A stretch of DNA of 10,824 bases from an uncultured Acidimicrobiia bacterium (GCA_937949585.1 CALEDW010000161.1:1-10824), one strand, 5' to 3'; counted from the first letter of the stretch, positions 1 through 6,084 are shown. Program-made: numbers and translations. The notes: generated by a model from the letters alone, not told the origin.

Positions 1-94
1 GGGCCACCTCGGCGGCCCGCGGGTGGGCGGCGACGTAGGCCTCGGTCTCCCGGCGCATGAGTGCCCCGAGCCGGTCGCGGTCGATGGCGGTCAC
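1..94 (-). CDS. N-terminal fragment of probable class III aminotransferase (glutamate-1-semialdehyde type)
   Basis: Reading the minus strand from GTG at 94 gives 31 open codons that run off the window edge. The fragment has a charged helix (DRDRLGALMRRETEAYVAAH) followed by PRAAEVA. This resembles the N-terminus of aspartate/glutamate-1-semialdehyde-type class III aminotransferases, which often start with a helix of the form LxxREexxFvxxHPrSaxL before the PLP-binding domain. No PLP lysine or other catalytic residue lies in the window, so the assignment rests on this short resemblance only. GTG at 94 is preferred over the in-frame ATG at 58 because it sits 7 bases after a TAGCCT box paired with GTGACA, a leaderless-type arrangement, and because the helix begins before the ATG. 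The gene is divergent from the biotin carrier gene, with 98 bases between the two starts. Confidence 0.45.
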   Translation of the reverse strand, partial: MTAIDRDRLGALMRRETEAYVAAHPRAAEVA

Positions 95-101
95 GGCGCG
101 C

Positions 102-131
102 AGGCTACGCACGGGCGGTGCCCGGTGTCAC
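102..131 (-). promoter_or_regulatory. Promoter of the minus-strand aminotransferase gene, leaderless type
   Basis: On the minus strand a GTGACA box (plus positions 126-131, five of six matches to TTGACA) is followed after 18 bases by TAGCCT (102-107). The GTG start lies 7 bases beyond, so transcription would begin at or next to the start codon. No Shine-Dalgarno sequence is visible. Confidence 0.55.
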
Positions 132-177
132 CGACCCGGAGGTGGTGCGGAGTCCACCCCGGCGCAAGCGTCGCGGG

Positions 178-183
178 TAGCGT
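178..183 (+). promoter_or_regulatory. Possible -10 box (TAGCGT) for the biotin carrier operon
   Basis: TAGCGT fits the actinobacterial TANNNT -10 pattern and ends 9 bases before the ATG at 193, leaving almost no room for a leader. No convincing -35 box is seen upstream and no Shine-Dalgarno sequence stands before the ATG. The spacing is a little longer than at the other leaderless-looking starts in this window. Confidence 0.35.
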
Positions 184-192
184 CGGCGGCCC

Positions 193-411
193 ATGGCCGA
201 GATCCGGGCGGAGATCACCGCCAACGTGTGGCAGGTGCGGGCCGAGGAGGGGCAGATGGTCGCCGAGGGCGACGAGATCTGCATCCTCGAGTCGAGGAAG
301 ATGGAGATCCCGGTGGTCACCGAGATTCCTGGTGTGGTGCGGGAGCTGCACGTCGCCGAGGGGCAGGTCGTCCATGAGGGCGACCTCATCGCGGTGATCG
401 ACGAGTCGTGA
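193..411 (+). CDS. Biotin carboxyl carrier protein (biotinyl/lipoyl-attachment domain), 72 aa
   Basis: This is a stand-alone biotinyl domain of 72 residues, the usual length of the small actinobacterial carrier proteins such as mycobacterial TB7.3. In such proteins a lysine is biotinylated and carries CO2 between the carboxylase and transferase subunits of an acyl-CoA carboxylase. The fold is visible as two similar halves: residues 2-30 with EEGQMVAEGD, then the hairpin with the target lysine K36, then residues 42-70 with AEGQVVHEGD. The hairpin reads E33-S34-R35-K36-M37, with Arg where the family nearly always has Met before the lysine. ATG at 193 is the only start that gives the typical N-terminus (MAEIRAEI). 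The gene leads a run with the crotonase, 24 bases downstream, and the photolyase. No carboxylase subunit is encoded in the window. Biotin is more likely than lipoate given the KM pair and the close match to known carriers. Confidence 0.88.
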   Translation: MAEIRAEITANVWQVRAEEGQMVAEGDEICILESRKMEIPVVTEIPGVVRELHVAEGQVVHEGDLIAVIDES

Positions 412-435
412 CCACCGAACGGTGAGCGGGGCGCC

Positions 436-1248
436 GTGATCCGCTGGTCGCGGCCCGCCGAGCGGGTGGGCCTCGCCGTGATCGACCGGCCCGAGCGCCG
501 CAACGCGCTGTCGGCCGAACTGTGCCAGGAGCTGCGGGCCCGGCTCGAGGGCGCGGTCGCCGACGGGCTGCGGGCGGTGGTGATCACGGGGGAGGGCCGG
601 GTGTTCTGCGCCGGCGCCGACCTCGCCCGCCGCGCGGCCGACACCGCCGCCGACGGGGCGCCCCGCACCCCGGGCACCGGAGGGATCACCGCCGGTGGCG
701 GCGATACCTTCCGGCCCGCGTTCGAGGCGTTGTGCTCCACCATCACCGGGATCCCGATCCCCGTGGTCGCCGCGGACGGCGGCCCCGCCATCGGGGCGGG
801 CACCCAGCTGGTGGCCGCGTGCGACCTGCGGGTGGCCGCCGAGCAGGCGACGTTCGGGATCCCGGCGGTGCGGCTCGGGGTGATGCTGAGCGCCGCCAAC
901 ATCCGCCGGCTCGTCCAGGCCGTCGGGACGGCCGCGGCCCAAGACCTGTTGCTCACGGGTCGCACCGTCGACGCCGCCGAGGCCGCCCGGCTGGGGCTCG
1001 TGCATCGGGTCGTGGGCGACGCCCGGGCGGCCGCCCTGGCCCTCGCCGACGAGCTGGCCGCCCTTGCGCCGCTCACCCTGGCCGGGCACAAGCAGGCGCT
1101 CGTGGCCCTGGCCGAGGCGGTCGCGCCCGATCCCGAGCGTCTGGCGGCGATCGACGAGGCGGAGCGGCGCTGCTTCGAGAGCGACGACCTCGCCGAGGGA
1201 CTCGCCGCGTTCGCCGAGAAGCGACCGCCCCGCTTCGAGGGGCGCTGA
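436..1248 (+). CDS. Crotonase-fold protein, EchA6-like, lacking both hydratase glutamates
   Basis: The 270-residue protein is a member of the enoyl-CoA hydratase/isomerase superfamily. Family marks are RPERRNALS (18-26), the oxyanion-hole segment FCAGADL (57-63), GPAIGAGTQLVAACDLRVA (116-134) and the C-terminal acyl-CoA-binding helices ending in EKRPPRFEG. In active hydratases the two catalytic glutamates occupy the GGGxE and QPE positions, 20 residues apart. Here these are Q124 and A144, again exactly 20 apart, so ordinary hydration is unlikely. Mycobacterial EchA6, described as a non-catalytic acyl-CoA-binding protein, has the same GAGxQL segment, the RPERRNAL motif and a near-identical tail, and is the best functional guide. 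Residues 65-95 form a Gly/Ala/Pro-rich insertion after the oxyanion motif. The GTG start at 436 is 24 bases after the biotin carrier stop, and the photolyase start follows after 9 bases, which suggests one transcript. A coenzyme A-dependent isomerase or lyase role is the alternative. Confidence 0.85.
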   Translation: MIRWSRPAERVGLAVIDRPERRNALSAELCQELRARLEGAVADGLRAVVITGEGRVFCAGADLARRAADTAADGAPRTPGTGGITAGGGDTFRPAFEALCSTITGIPIPVVAADGGPAIGAGTQLVAACDLRVAAEQATFGIPAVRLGVMLSAANIRRLVQAVGTAAAQDLLLTGRTVDAAEAARLGLVHRVVGDARAAALALADELAALAPLTLAGHKQALVALAEAVAPDPERLAAIDEAERRCFESDDLAEGLAAFAEKRPPRFEGR

Positions 1249-1257
1249 GCGGGGCTC

Positions 1258-2811
1258 GTGCCCGTCGGCGGCGACGGCCGGTCGGCGTGCCCGATCCCCG
1301 ACCCGGGGCGCGGCGGCGACCGCCGGGTCACGGTCTGGGTGCTCGGCGACCAGCTGCACCGCCGCCACGGGGCGCCGGCCGGCGCGCACCCCCGGACGCA
1401 CCGGGTGCTGCTGGTGGAGAGCGAGGCGCAGCTGCGCGCCGAGCGCCGGCACCGCCAGCGGCTCCACGTCGTGCTGTCCTCCATGCGCCACTTCGCCTCG
1501 GCGCTCGCCGCCGAGGGGTTCACGATCGACTACCGGCGCGCTCCCGACCTGGCCGCGGGGCTCGCCGCGCACCGCGCCGACCACCGTCCCCGCGAGGTGA
1601 TCGCGACCGAGCCGTGCTCCTGGGACGCCCGGCTGGTGCTGCGCCGCCTCGGGGTTCGCCTCGTGCGCAACGACCAGTTCCTCTGCCACCCCGACGAGTT
1701 CGCGGCGTGGTCCGCGGGCCGGCCCCGGTTGCGGATGGAGGACTTCTACCGGTGGCAGCGCCGCCGCCTCGGCTACCTCATGGACGGGGACCGGCCGGCC
1801 GGCGGCCGCTGGAACCACGACACCGCGAACCGCCGGCCCCCGCCGCGGGACGGCCGGCCGTGGCCGGAGCCCGTGCGCGACCCGCTCGACGACCTCGACC
1901 GCGCCGTGCTCGCAGACCTCGGCGGCGCCGGCTGGGGCGCCCCGCCCGAGGGGCTGTGGCCCACCTCCCGGGAGGCGGCCCGGCGGCGCCTCGACCACGC
2001 GATCCGCGAGGTCCTGCCCCGGTTCGGACCGCACCAGGACGCGATGCTCGGCGGCAGCTGGCAGATGGCGCACACGCTGCTGTCACCGGCCCTCAACCTC
2101 GGGTGGCTCCACCCCCGCGAGGTCTGCGACGCGATCGAGGAGTCCTACCGGGCCGGTGGGGTCCCGGTGGCGAGCGCAGAGGGGCTGCTCCGCCAGGTGC
2201 TGGGCTGGCGGGAGTACGTCTGGGGCCTCTACTGGCTGTGGATGCCGGACTGGCGCGACGCCAACGAGCTCGGTGCCTCCCGTCCGCTGCCGCCCGCCTT
2301 CACCGGTACGGCGCCGACGCGGATGGCCTGCCTCGCCGAGGCGCTCGAGGGGGTGCGGGCACGGGCCTGGGTGCACCACATCCAGCGGCTCATGGTGCTG
2401 GGCAACCTCTGCCTGCTCGCCGGGGTCCGCCCCGCCGAGCTGGTGGCGTGGATGTGGGCCTCGTTCGTCGACGGCGCCGAGTGGGTGATGGTGCCCAACG
2501 TGATCGGCATGGCCCTCTACGCCGACGGGGGTCGCATGGCCACCAAGCCCTACGCCGCCGGGGGTGCGTACCTGAACCGCATGGGCGACGCCTGCGCACG
2601 CTGCCCCTACGACCCGCGCCGGCGCACCGGACCCCACGCCTGCCCGTACACCACCTTGTACTGGGACTTCCTGGCCCGCCACGCGCGCCGGCTCGCCGCC
2701 GAGCCGCGGGTCGCGGCGCAGGTCCGGGCCGCGCAGGTCCGCCCCGACCTCCCTGCGATCCGCAGCCGCGCCGCCGAGGTGCTCGACCTCCTCGACGCCG
2801 GTGAGCTGTGA
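1258..2811 (+). CDS. FeS-type bacterial cryptochrome/photolyase (PhrB-like)
   Basis: This 517-residue protein is close to the length of Agrobacterium PhrB, a [4Fe-4S] (6-4) photolyase that repairs UV lesions with light, FAD and a lumazine antenna. The N-terminal antenna domain shows WVLGDQLH (27-34). MEDFYRWQRRRLGYL (from 160) and the following RWNHDTANRR are signatures of this subfamily. The C-terminal FAD domain has LRQVLGWREYVWGLYW, WVHHIQRLM (H373-H374; H374 aligns with the active-site His of PhrB), WVMVPNVIGM and MATKPY. Cysteines C358, C446, C449 and C462 have the same spacing (88, 3, 13) as the four cluster ligands of PhrB, so the FeS cluster is very likely present. The start at GTG 1258 is the only reasonable one before the first beta strand. 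It adds about 22 Gly/Pro-rich residues and has only a weak ribosome site. The gene starts 9 bases after the crotonase stop. A photoreceptor role instead of repair cannot be excluded from sequence. Confidence 0.93.
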   Translation: MPVGGDGRSACPIPDPGRGGDRRVTVWVLGDQLHRRHGAPAGAHPRTHRVLLVESEAQLRAERRHRQRLHVVLSSMRHFASALAAEGFTIDYRRAPDLAAGLAAHRADHRPREVIATEPCSWDARLVLRRLGVRLVRNDQFLCHPDEFAAWSAGRPRLRMEDFYRWQRRRLGYLMDGDRPAGGRWNHDTANRRPPPRDGRPWPEPVRDPLDDLDRAVLADLGGAGWGAPPEGLWPTSREAARRRLDHAIREVLPRFGPHQDAMLGGSWQMAHTLLSPALNLGWLHPREVCDAIEESYRAGGVPVASAEGLLRQVLGWREYVWGLYWLWMPDWRDANELGASRPLPPAFTGTAPTRMACLAEALEGVRARAWVHHIQRLMVLGNLCLLAGVRPAELVAWMWASFVDGAEWVMVPNVIGMALYADGGRMATKPYAAGGAYLNRMGDACARCPYDPRRRTGPHACPYTTLYWDFLARHARRLAAEPRVAAQVRAAQVRPDLPAIRSRAAEVLDLLDAGEL

Positions 2812-2817
2812 GACCGG

Positions 2818-2840
2818 CCGCCGCCGTGCTCAGGCGGCGG
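2818..2840. terminator. GC-rich hairpin between convergent genes
   Basis: Eight perfect G-C pairs (arms 2818-2825 and 2833-2840) enclose a 7-base loop just after the photolyase stop, overlapping the stop codon of the opposite carotenoid oxygenase gene. There is no T-run on either side, so this is an I-shaped hairpin of the kind proposed as a terminator in high-GC actinobacteria. It could serve both strands. Confidence 0.5.
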
Positions 2841-4263
2841 GGAGCCAGGATCCGTGGAACCCGAACGGCACCCGCCGCGGCATCCGCACCCGCGCCACCG
2901 GACCTGCCGTCACGTCCCGGGCGTCGAGCACCACGAAGTCGGTCTCCAGCCGGCCGAGATCGGTGGCGAAGCCGACGAGCCATCCGTCGTCCTCGGCGCG
3001 CCCCTCCGGGTCGGGCGCGAACGCGAGCTCACCGATCGCCTCGCCGGGGCCGAACCGGTACGTCTCGGCGGTGCCGCGCTCCAGGTCGTACTTCACGATG
3101 AGGTCGAACTCTCCGTCGGGCCGGAGCCCCTCGGCGTAGGCGGCCACGTACCCGTAGCGGTGGCGGTGGCAGGCGTGCCGGTCGTTGACGCGGGGGAAGT
3201 CGCCGCACCGGTCGTCGAGCGCCTCGAACGAGGCGCGCCCGGCGGCCAGGTCGATCGTGAAGCGGGTGAGCACCCCTTCGGCGCCGGTCGGCGGGTCGTC
3301 GGGATCCATCATGAAGTTGAGCCGGTCCATGCGGCACCCGTCGACCACCACCCGGTCACCGTCGTCGTAGGCGTTGAGGAAGTGCGCCACCCACGAAGTC
3401 GGGATCTCGAACCAACGGGTGTCGGCGCCGTCCCCGTCGCGGGGCATCACCCCCAGCCGGGTGCCGCGCTCGGGTTCCCAGGCCGCCAGCGCGCCGCCGG
3501 ACAGCCAGCGGCCGAGGTCGAACACCGCCGGGGCGTCGAGGAACACGACGTGGCGCTCGGTGACCGCGAAGTCGTGCATCATCACCATCGCCGGCAGCTC
3601 CACGACCGTGCTGCGCACCAGCTCGCCGCTGGGGGCGACGGTGTACACGGTGAGCGGCCCGACGTAGGAGAACGACAGCATCTCCCCCGTGACCGGGTCG
3701 ATCTTCGGGTGGGCGCTGAACGCCCCGCGCAGGCGCCCGCCGAAGTCGTACTCGCCGAGCGTCTCGAGCCGTTCGTTCACCTCGGTGGGCTTGGCCGCCT
3801 CCATGAGCGCGAGGATCCGGCCTGCGTGGCGCACGACGTGGGTGTTGGCCGTGTTCTTCATGCCGCCGGCGTCGCCGACGAGCTCGGGCGGCGGCATGGC
3901 GGCGTGGTAGAAGCCGCCGTACAGGGCCCGCCCGGCCCGCTCCTCGGCGGCGAGGCCCGCCGAGCGGATCCAGCGGTTCCGGTAGGAAGCCCGCCCGTCG
4001 GCCACGGTGACGCCGTGCAGCATCCCGTCGCCGTCGAAGAGGTGGTAGCGCCACGGCGGCACGAAGCGGGGGTTCGCGCCGTTGCGCAGGTAGGTCCCGA
4101 CCAGCCCGCCGGGCAGACGGCCCTGCACGGGCAGGTCGTCGGCGTCGAGCTCATCGGTGACCGGTGCGTAGTAACCGGAGAGCCACGGGCCGGGTCCGCC
4201 CGTCGTGGCGACGCCGGTGGGATCGGTGGTCGGGGCGGTGGTGGTGGAGGTCTGCTCGGTCAC
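2830..4263 (-). CDS. Carotenoid oxygenase (carotenoid cleavage dioxygenase / RPE65 family)
   Basis: The 477-residue protein matches the family length of about 480. It would be a seven-bladed beta-propeller with Fe(II) held by four histidines, cleaving a double bond in a carotenoid, apocarotenoid or stilbene with O2. All four ligands are recognisable: H185 (SAHPKIDP), H230 (MMHDFAVTE), H294 (AHFLNAYDDG) and H470 (FGFHGSWLP) near the C-terminus. Other family marks are GTYLRNGANP (56-65), HLFDGDGMLHG (74-84), NTANTHVV (137-144), E155 as a likely second-shell glutamate, and EDDGWLVGF (424-432). There is no signal peptide. GTG at 4263 is chosen because the family alignment begins soon after it and because a TAAAGT -10 box ends 7 bases upstream, although the frame stays open further. 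The gene is convergent with the photolyase and divergent from the TetR-type regulator, its likely controller. The substrate cannot be told from the sequence. Confidence 0.93.
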   Translation of the reverse strand: MTEQTSTTTAPTTDPTGVATTGGPGPWLSGYYAPVTDELDADDLPVQGRLPGGLVGTYLRNGANPRFVPPWRYHLFDGDGMLHGVTVADGRASYRNRWIRSAGLAAEERAGRALYGGFYHAAMPPPELVGDAGGMKNTANTHVVRHAGRILALMEAAKPTEVNERLETLGEYDFGGRLRGAFSAHPKIDPVTGEMLSFSYVGPLTVYTVAPSGELVRSTVVELPAMVMMHDFAVTERHVVFLDAPAVFDLGRWLSGGALAAWEPERGTRLGVMPRDGDGADTRWFEIPTSWVAHFLNAYDDGDRVVVDGCRMDRLNFMMDPDDPPTGAEGVLTRFTIDLAAGRASFEALDDRCGDFPRVNDRHACHRHRYGYVAAYAEGLRPDGEFDLIVKYDLERGTAETYRFGPGEAIGELAFAPDPEGRAEDDGWLVGFATDLGRLETDFVVLDARDVTAGPVARVRMPRRVPFGFHGSWLPAA

Positions 4264-4270
4264 GCCGCGG

Positions 4271-4276
4271 ACTTTA
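4271..4276 (-). promoter_or_regulatory. -10 box (TAAAGT) of carotenoid oxygenase, leaderless type
   Basis: On the minus strand TAAAGT stands 7 bases before the GTG start at 4263 in an otherwise GC-rich stretch, fitting a TANNNT -10 box and a transcript that starts at the start codon. No good -35 match is seen. The expected -35 position (about 4294-4299) is covered by copy 1 of the 17-nt repeat, so a protein bound there could block polymerase. Confidence 0.55.
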
Positions 4277-4284
4277 CACTGTTC

Positions 4285-4301
4285 ACCCGCCGACCGTTGC
4301 G
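4285..4301 (+). repeat. 17-nt direct repeat, copy 1 (candidate operator)
   Basis: The sequence acccgccgaccgttgcg occurs here and again, base for base, at 4364-4380. This copy lies in the region between the divergent carotenoid oxygenase and TetR genes, over the expected -35 position of the oxygenase promoter. It is not a good palindrome: only the CCGC/GCGG ends are symmetric. An operator role is inferred. Confidence 0.5.
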
Positions 4302-4342
4302 GGCGCGCCCCCGGGGGGCATGGGGCCCGTACGCCGGCCCGT

Positions 4343-4349
4343 GAGGGGG
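4343..4349 (+). promoter_or_regulatory. Shine-Dalgarno sequence for the TetR-type regulator
   Basis: GAGGGGG ends 8 bases before GTG 4358. This favours 4358 over the in-frame GTG at 4349, which overlaps the purine run and so could not use it. Confidence 0.45.
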
Positions 4350-4357
4350 TGACGACG

Positions 4358-4942
4358 GTGCCGACCCGCCGACCGTTGCGCCGGGAGACGGTGCTCGACG
4401 CGGCGCGCCGCCGGGTGGCCCGCCAGGGGCTCGCCGGGCTCTCGCTGCGGCAGGTGGCCCGCGACCTCGGGGTGACTGCACCGGCGTTGTACGCCCACGT
4501 GGAGAGCAAGGAGGCGCTGGTGCGGGCGCTCGCCGACGAGGAGCTCACCCGGCTCGCGGCGCGCCTCGAGGCGGTCGACGACCCCGATCCCCTCGAGCGG
4601 ATCCGGGGGATGAGCCGTGCCTACGTCGCCCACGCCCGTACCCATCCGGAGCTGTTCTCCCTCATGTTCGCGTTCCGTCCCGACTGGGTGCCGGCTCCCG
4701 AGGTGGAGGAGCTCCCCGCGGCGTCGAAGGCGTTCGGGGTGGCGGCTGCCGCAGTGGAGGAGGCCATCGCCACCGGCCGCTTCGCGCCGGTCGACCCCCT
4801 CACCGCGGCCCTGTCGCTCTGGGCCGCCACGCACGGCGTGGCGGTCCTGCTGGCGGCGGGACCGGGCCTGGGGGCAGACGCCGAGCGCCGCCTCGTCGAC
4901 GCGGTGCTGGGGTTCGTGTTCGCCGGGCTCGCAGCGCGCTGA
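4358..4942 (+). CDS. TetR/AcrR-family transcriptional regulator with WHG-type C-terminal domain
   Basis: The 194-residue protein has a TetR DNA-binding domain in the first 55 residues: helix 1 (RETVLDAARRRVARQG), then LSLRQVARDLGVTAPALYAHVESKEAL, a textbook TetR helix-turn-helix. The rest is helical, with RAYVAHARTHPELFSLMF (87-104) and LWAATHGVAVLL (154-165). The W-x-x-T-H-G core is the hallmark of the WHG (TetR_C_33) ligand domain. The ligand is unknown. The preferred start is GTG 4358, with a purine-rich site 8 bases upstream; GTG 4349 would add three residues. The gene is divergent from the carotenoid oxygenase with 94 bases between the starts, and a 17-nt repeat occurs both in that region and in codons 3-8 of this gene. 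Repression of the oxygenase and itself is a reasonable inference. It converges on the sortase gene. Confidence 0.9.
   Translation: MPTRRPLRRETVLDAARRRVARQGLAGLSLRQVARDLGVTAPALYAHVESKEALVRALADEELTRLAARLEAVDDPDPLERIRGMSRAYVAHARTHPELFSLMFAFRPDWVPAPEVEELPAASKAFGVAAAAVEEAIATGRFAPVDPLTAALSLWAATHGVAVLLAAGPGLGADAERRLVDAVLGFVFAGLAAR
4364..4380 (+). repeat. 17-nt direct repeat, copy 2 (inside the start of the TetR gene)
   Basis: This is an exact second copy of the 4285-4301 sequence, 79 bases downstream in the same orientation. It lies within the codons for residues 3-8 of the regulator. Coding constraint alone does not explain identity with a non-coding copy. Confidence 0.5.
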
Positions 4943-4953
4943 GCCGCGGCGGT

Positions 4954-4971
4954 CGCCGGCACCGGCCGGCG
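4954..4971. terminator. Hairpin between the convergent TetR and sortase genes
   Basis: CGCCGGC and GCCGGCG (4954-4960 and 4965-4971) pair perfectly over 7 G-C pairs around a 4-base loop. The hairpin fills most of the 31-base gap between the two convergent stop codons. There is no T-run. A shared terminator is the simplest reading. Confidence 0.5.
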
Positions 4972-4973
4972 GG

Positions 4974-5888
4974 TCAGTACTGCGGGATGAGCCGCTCGAG
5001 GTGGGCGTAGAACACCACCAGCACCGCGAGGAACGGCACCGCCCCGGCCGTCCAGGTCCACCAACACCGCCGGCGCCGGAACCCCGCCCACCACAGCGCC
5101 CCGACGAGCGCCACCGCCGCCGCCCAGGCGCCGGTGACCCTCCGGTCGCCCCAGGTGCCCCATGGATGCCCGGCGTCGGTGAGCGTCGCCTCACGGGCCG
5201 CCGCCGGTCGGGGCTCGCTCGGTGGGGCCGGCGGAGGCGACCGGCGCCGGTCGAGGGTGGCCCGCACCACGAGGCGCTGGCGGGCCGAGTACTTGGGGTG
5301 GCAGGTGGTGAGCGTGAGGGTGGCCAGCGCCTCCCCCGGGTGGTCCGGATCGGGGACCGGGTCGAGGACGGACACCTCCCGGGGCGAGACGATCCGGTGC
5401 CCGCTGCCGTCACCGGCGTCGTCGACCCGGTAGCGGTAGGTGCCGAACAGGGTGGTGACCTCGATGAGGTCGCCGGGGGCCAGCTCGTCGAGACGGTGGA
5501 ACGGGGCGCCGTAGGTGGTGCGGTGCCCGGCGATCGCCGCGTTGCCGCGCTGGCCCGGGAGCGGCGTGAGCGGGTAGTGGCCGGGTCCCTTGCGCAGGTC
5601 GGCCACGCCCACCCCTTCCACGACCGCCCGTTCCAGGTCGAGCCGGGGGATTCGCAGGACCGCCACGGCCTCGCCCGAGGGCGGCGGTGGCGGGACCGTG
5701 GGTGACACCGCCGGGTCGGGGCGGGTGGCCCGGGCCCGGCGGGCGGCGCCGGTGAAGTCGTCGCGCAGGCGGTCCTGGGCCCGGGCCTCCACCACGCCGG
5801 TGCCCCAGAGCTGGTAGGCGACGAACCCCAGGATGAGCAGCCCCGCGGTGACCAGCGCTCGGCCGACCGCTCCGGTGACGCGCGCCAC
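4974..5888 (-). CDS. Class E sortase with C-terminal membrane extension
   Basis: This is a 304-residue membrane-anchored transpeptidase that would join secreted proteins with an LPxTG/LAxTG-like signal to the cell wall or process them. An N-terminal membrane helix (about 8-27) is followed by a Pro-rich linker (57-71) and the sortase barrel (74-212). The catalytic triad is visible: H122 (IAGHRTTYG), C196 (TLTTCHPKYS) and R205 (SARQRLVVRA). The TLTTC motif is typical of class E. After the barrel come a Pro/Arg-rich stretch and two further hydrophobic segments (about 252-270 and 279-295) around an RRRRCWW turn. Class E enzymes usually end soon after the barrel, so this tail is unusual. The start is GTG 5888, placed 6 bases after a TAGCAT -10 box. 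The gene is divergent from the ccm operon and convergent with the TetR gene. No sorting-signal substrate is encoded in the window. Confidence 0.92.
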   Translation of the reverse strand: MARVTGAVGRALVTAGLLILGFVAYQLWGTGVVEARAQDRLRDDFTGAARRARATRPDPAVSPTVPPPPPSGEAVAVLRIPRLDLERAVVEGVGVADLRKGPGHYPLTPLPGQRGNAAIAGHRTTYGAPFHRLDELAPGDLIEVTTLFGTYRYRVDDAGDGSGHRIVSPREVSVLDPVPDPDHPGEALATLTLTTCHPKYSARQRLVVRATLDRRRSPPPAPPSEPRPAAAREATLTDAGHPWGTWGDRRVTGAWAAAVALVGALWWAGFRRRRCWWTWTAGAVPFLAVLVVFYAHLERLIPQY

Positions 5889-5894
5889 CGGTCG

Positions 5895-5900
5895 ATGCTA
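5895..5900 (-). promoter_or_regulatory. -10 box (TAGCAT) of the sortase gene, leaderless type
   Basis: TAGCAT on the minus strand ends 6 bases before the GTG at 5888. This leaves no room for a leader or ribosome site and matches the arrangement at the aminotransferase and carotenoid oxygenase genes. No -35 box is recognisable at the usual distance. Confidence 0.5.
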
Positions 5901-6018
5901 GGAGCGCCGGAGTGTCCGACCGGCCACCTTGCCGGGCGCGGCCGTCGCGCCCGGGGTGGCGGCCGCAATCCTGGTCCCGTCGCCGGACGGAACGGCGCCC
6001 CGACGACCATCCCTGCGG

Positions 6019-6049
6019 TTGGGGGACGGCGCGAGCCGCTCCGTATGCT
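6019..6049 (+). promoter_or_regulatory. Candidate promoter of the ccm operon
   Basis: TTGGGG (6019-6024) and TATGCT (6044-6049) are separated by 19 bases, a little longer than ideal. Transcription would begin near 6056, giving a leader of about 34 bases that contains the GGAGG before ccmA. The remaining bases from 5901 to 6018 show no gene and no clear structure. Confidence 0.45.
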
Positions 6050-6079
6050 CACGGCGTCCCCAACGGCCCTGCGGGGCCC

Positions 6080-6084
6080 GGAGG
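6080..6084 (+). promoter_or_regulatory. Shine-Dalgarno sequence of ccmA (GGAGG)
   Basis: GGAGG lies 5 bases before GTG 6090 and decides the ccmA start against an in-frame ATG at 6045, which overlaps the -10 box and has no such site. Confidence 0.65.

Noticed and set aside
413..424. CACCG-AA-CGGTG inverted repeat between the biotin carrier and crotonase genes
   Set aside because: The stem is very short with a tiny loop and no T-run; it is too weak to call a terminator or operator.
91..2073. 660-codon open frame on the minus strand opposite the biotin carrier, crotonase and photolyase
   Set aside because: Its translation is low-complexity Arg/Gly/Pro/His-rich with no domain, and it lies antisense to clearly conserved genes. 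Such shadow frames are common at this GC content.
522..2804. 760-codon plus-strand frame overlapping the crotonase and photolyase
   Set aside because: Arg/Pro/Gly-rich shadow in another frame with no recognisable motif, while the overlapping frames carry full family signatures.
4307..4319. GC-only inverted repeat (GCCCCC/GGGGGC) between the oxygenase and TetR genes
   Set aside because: Simple C-run/G-run symmetry is expected at this composition and is not enough to claim an operator.
2854..4344. 496-codon plus-strand frame opposite the carotenoid oxygenase
   Set aside because: Antisense shadow; the minus-strand frame contains all four iron-ligand histidines.
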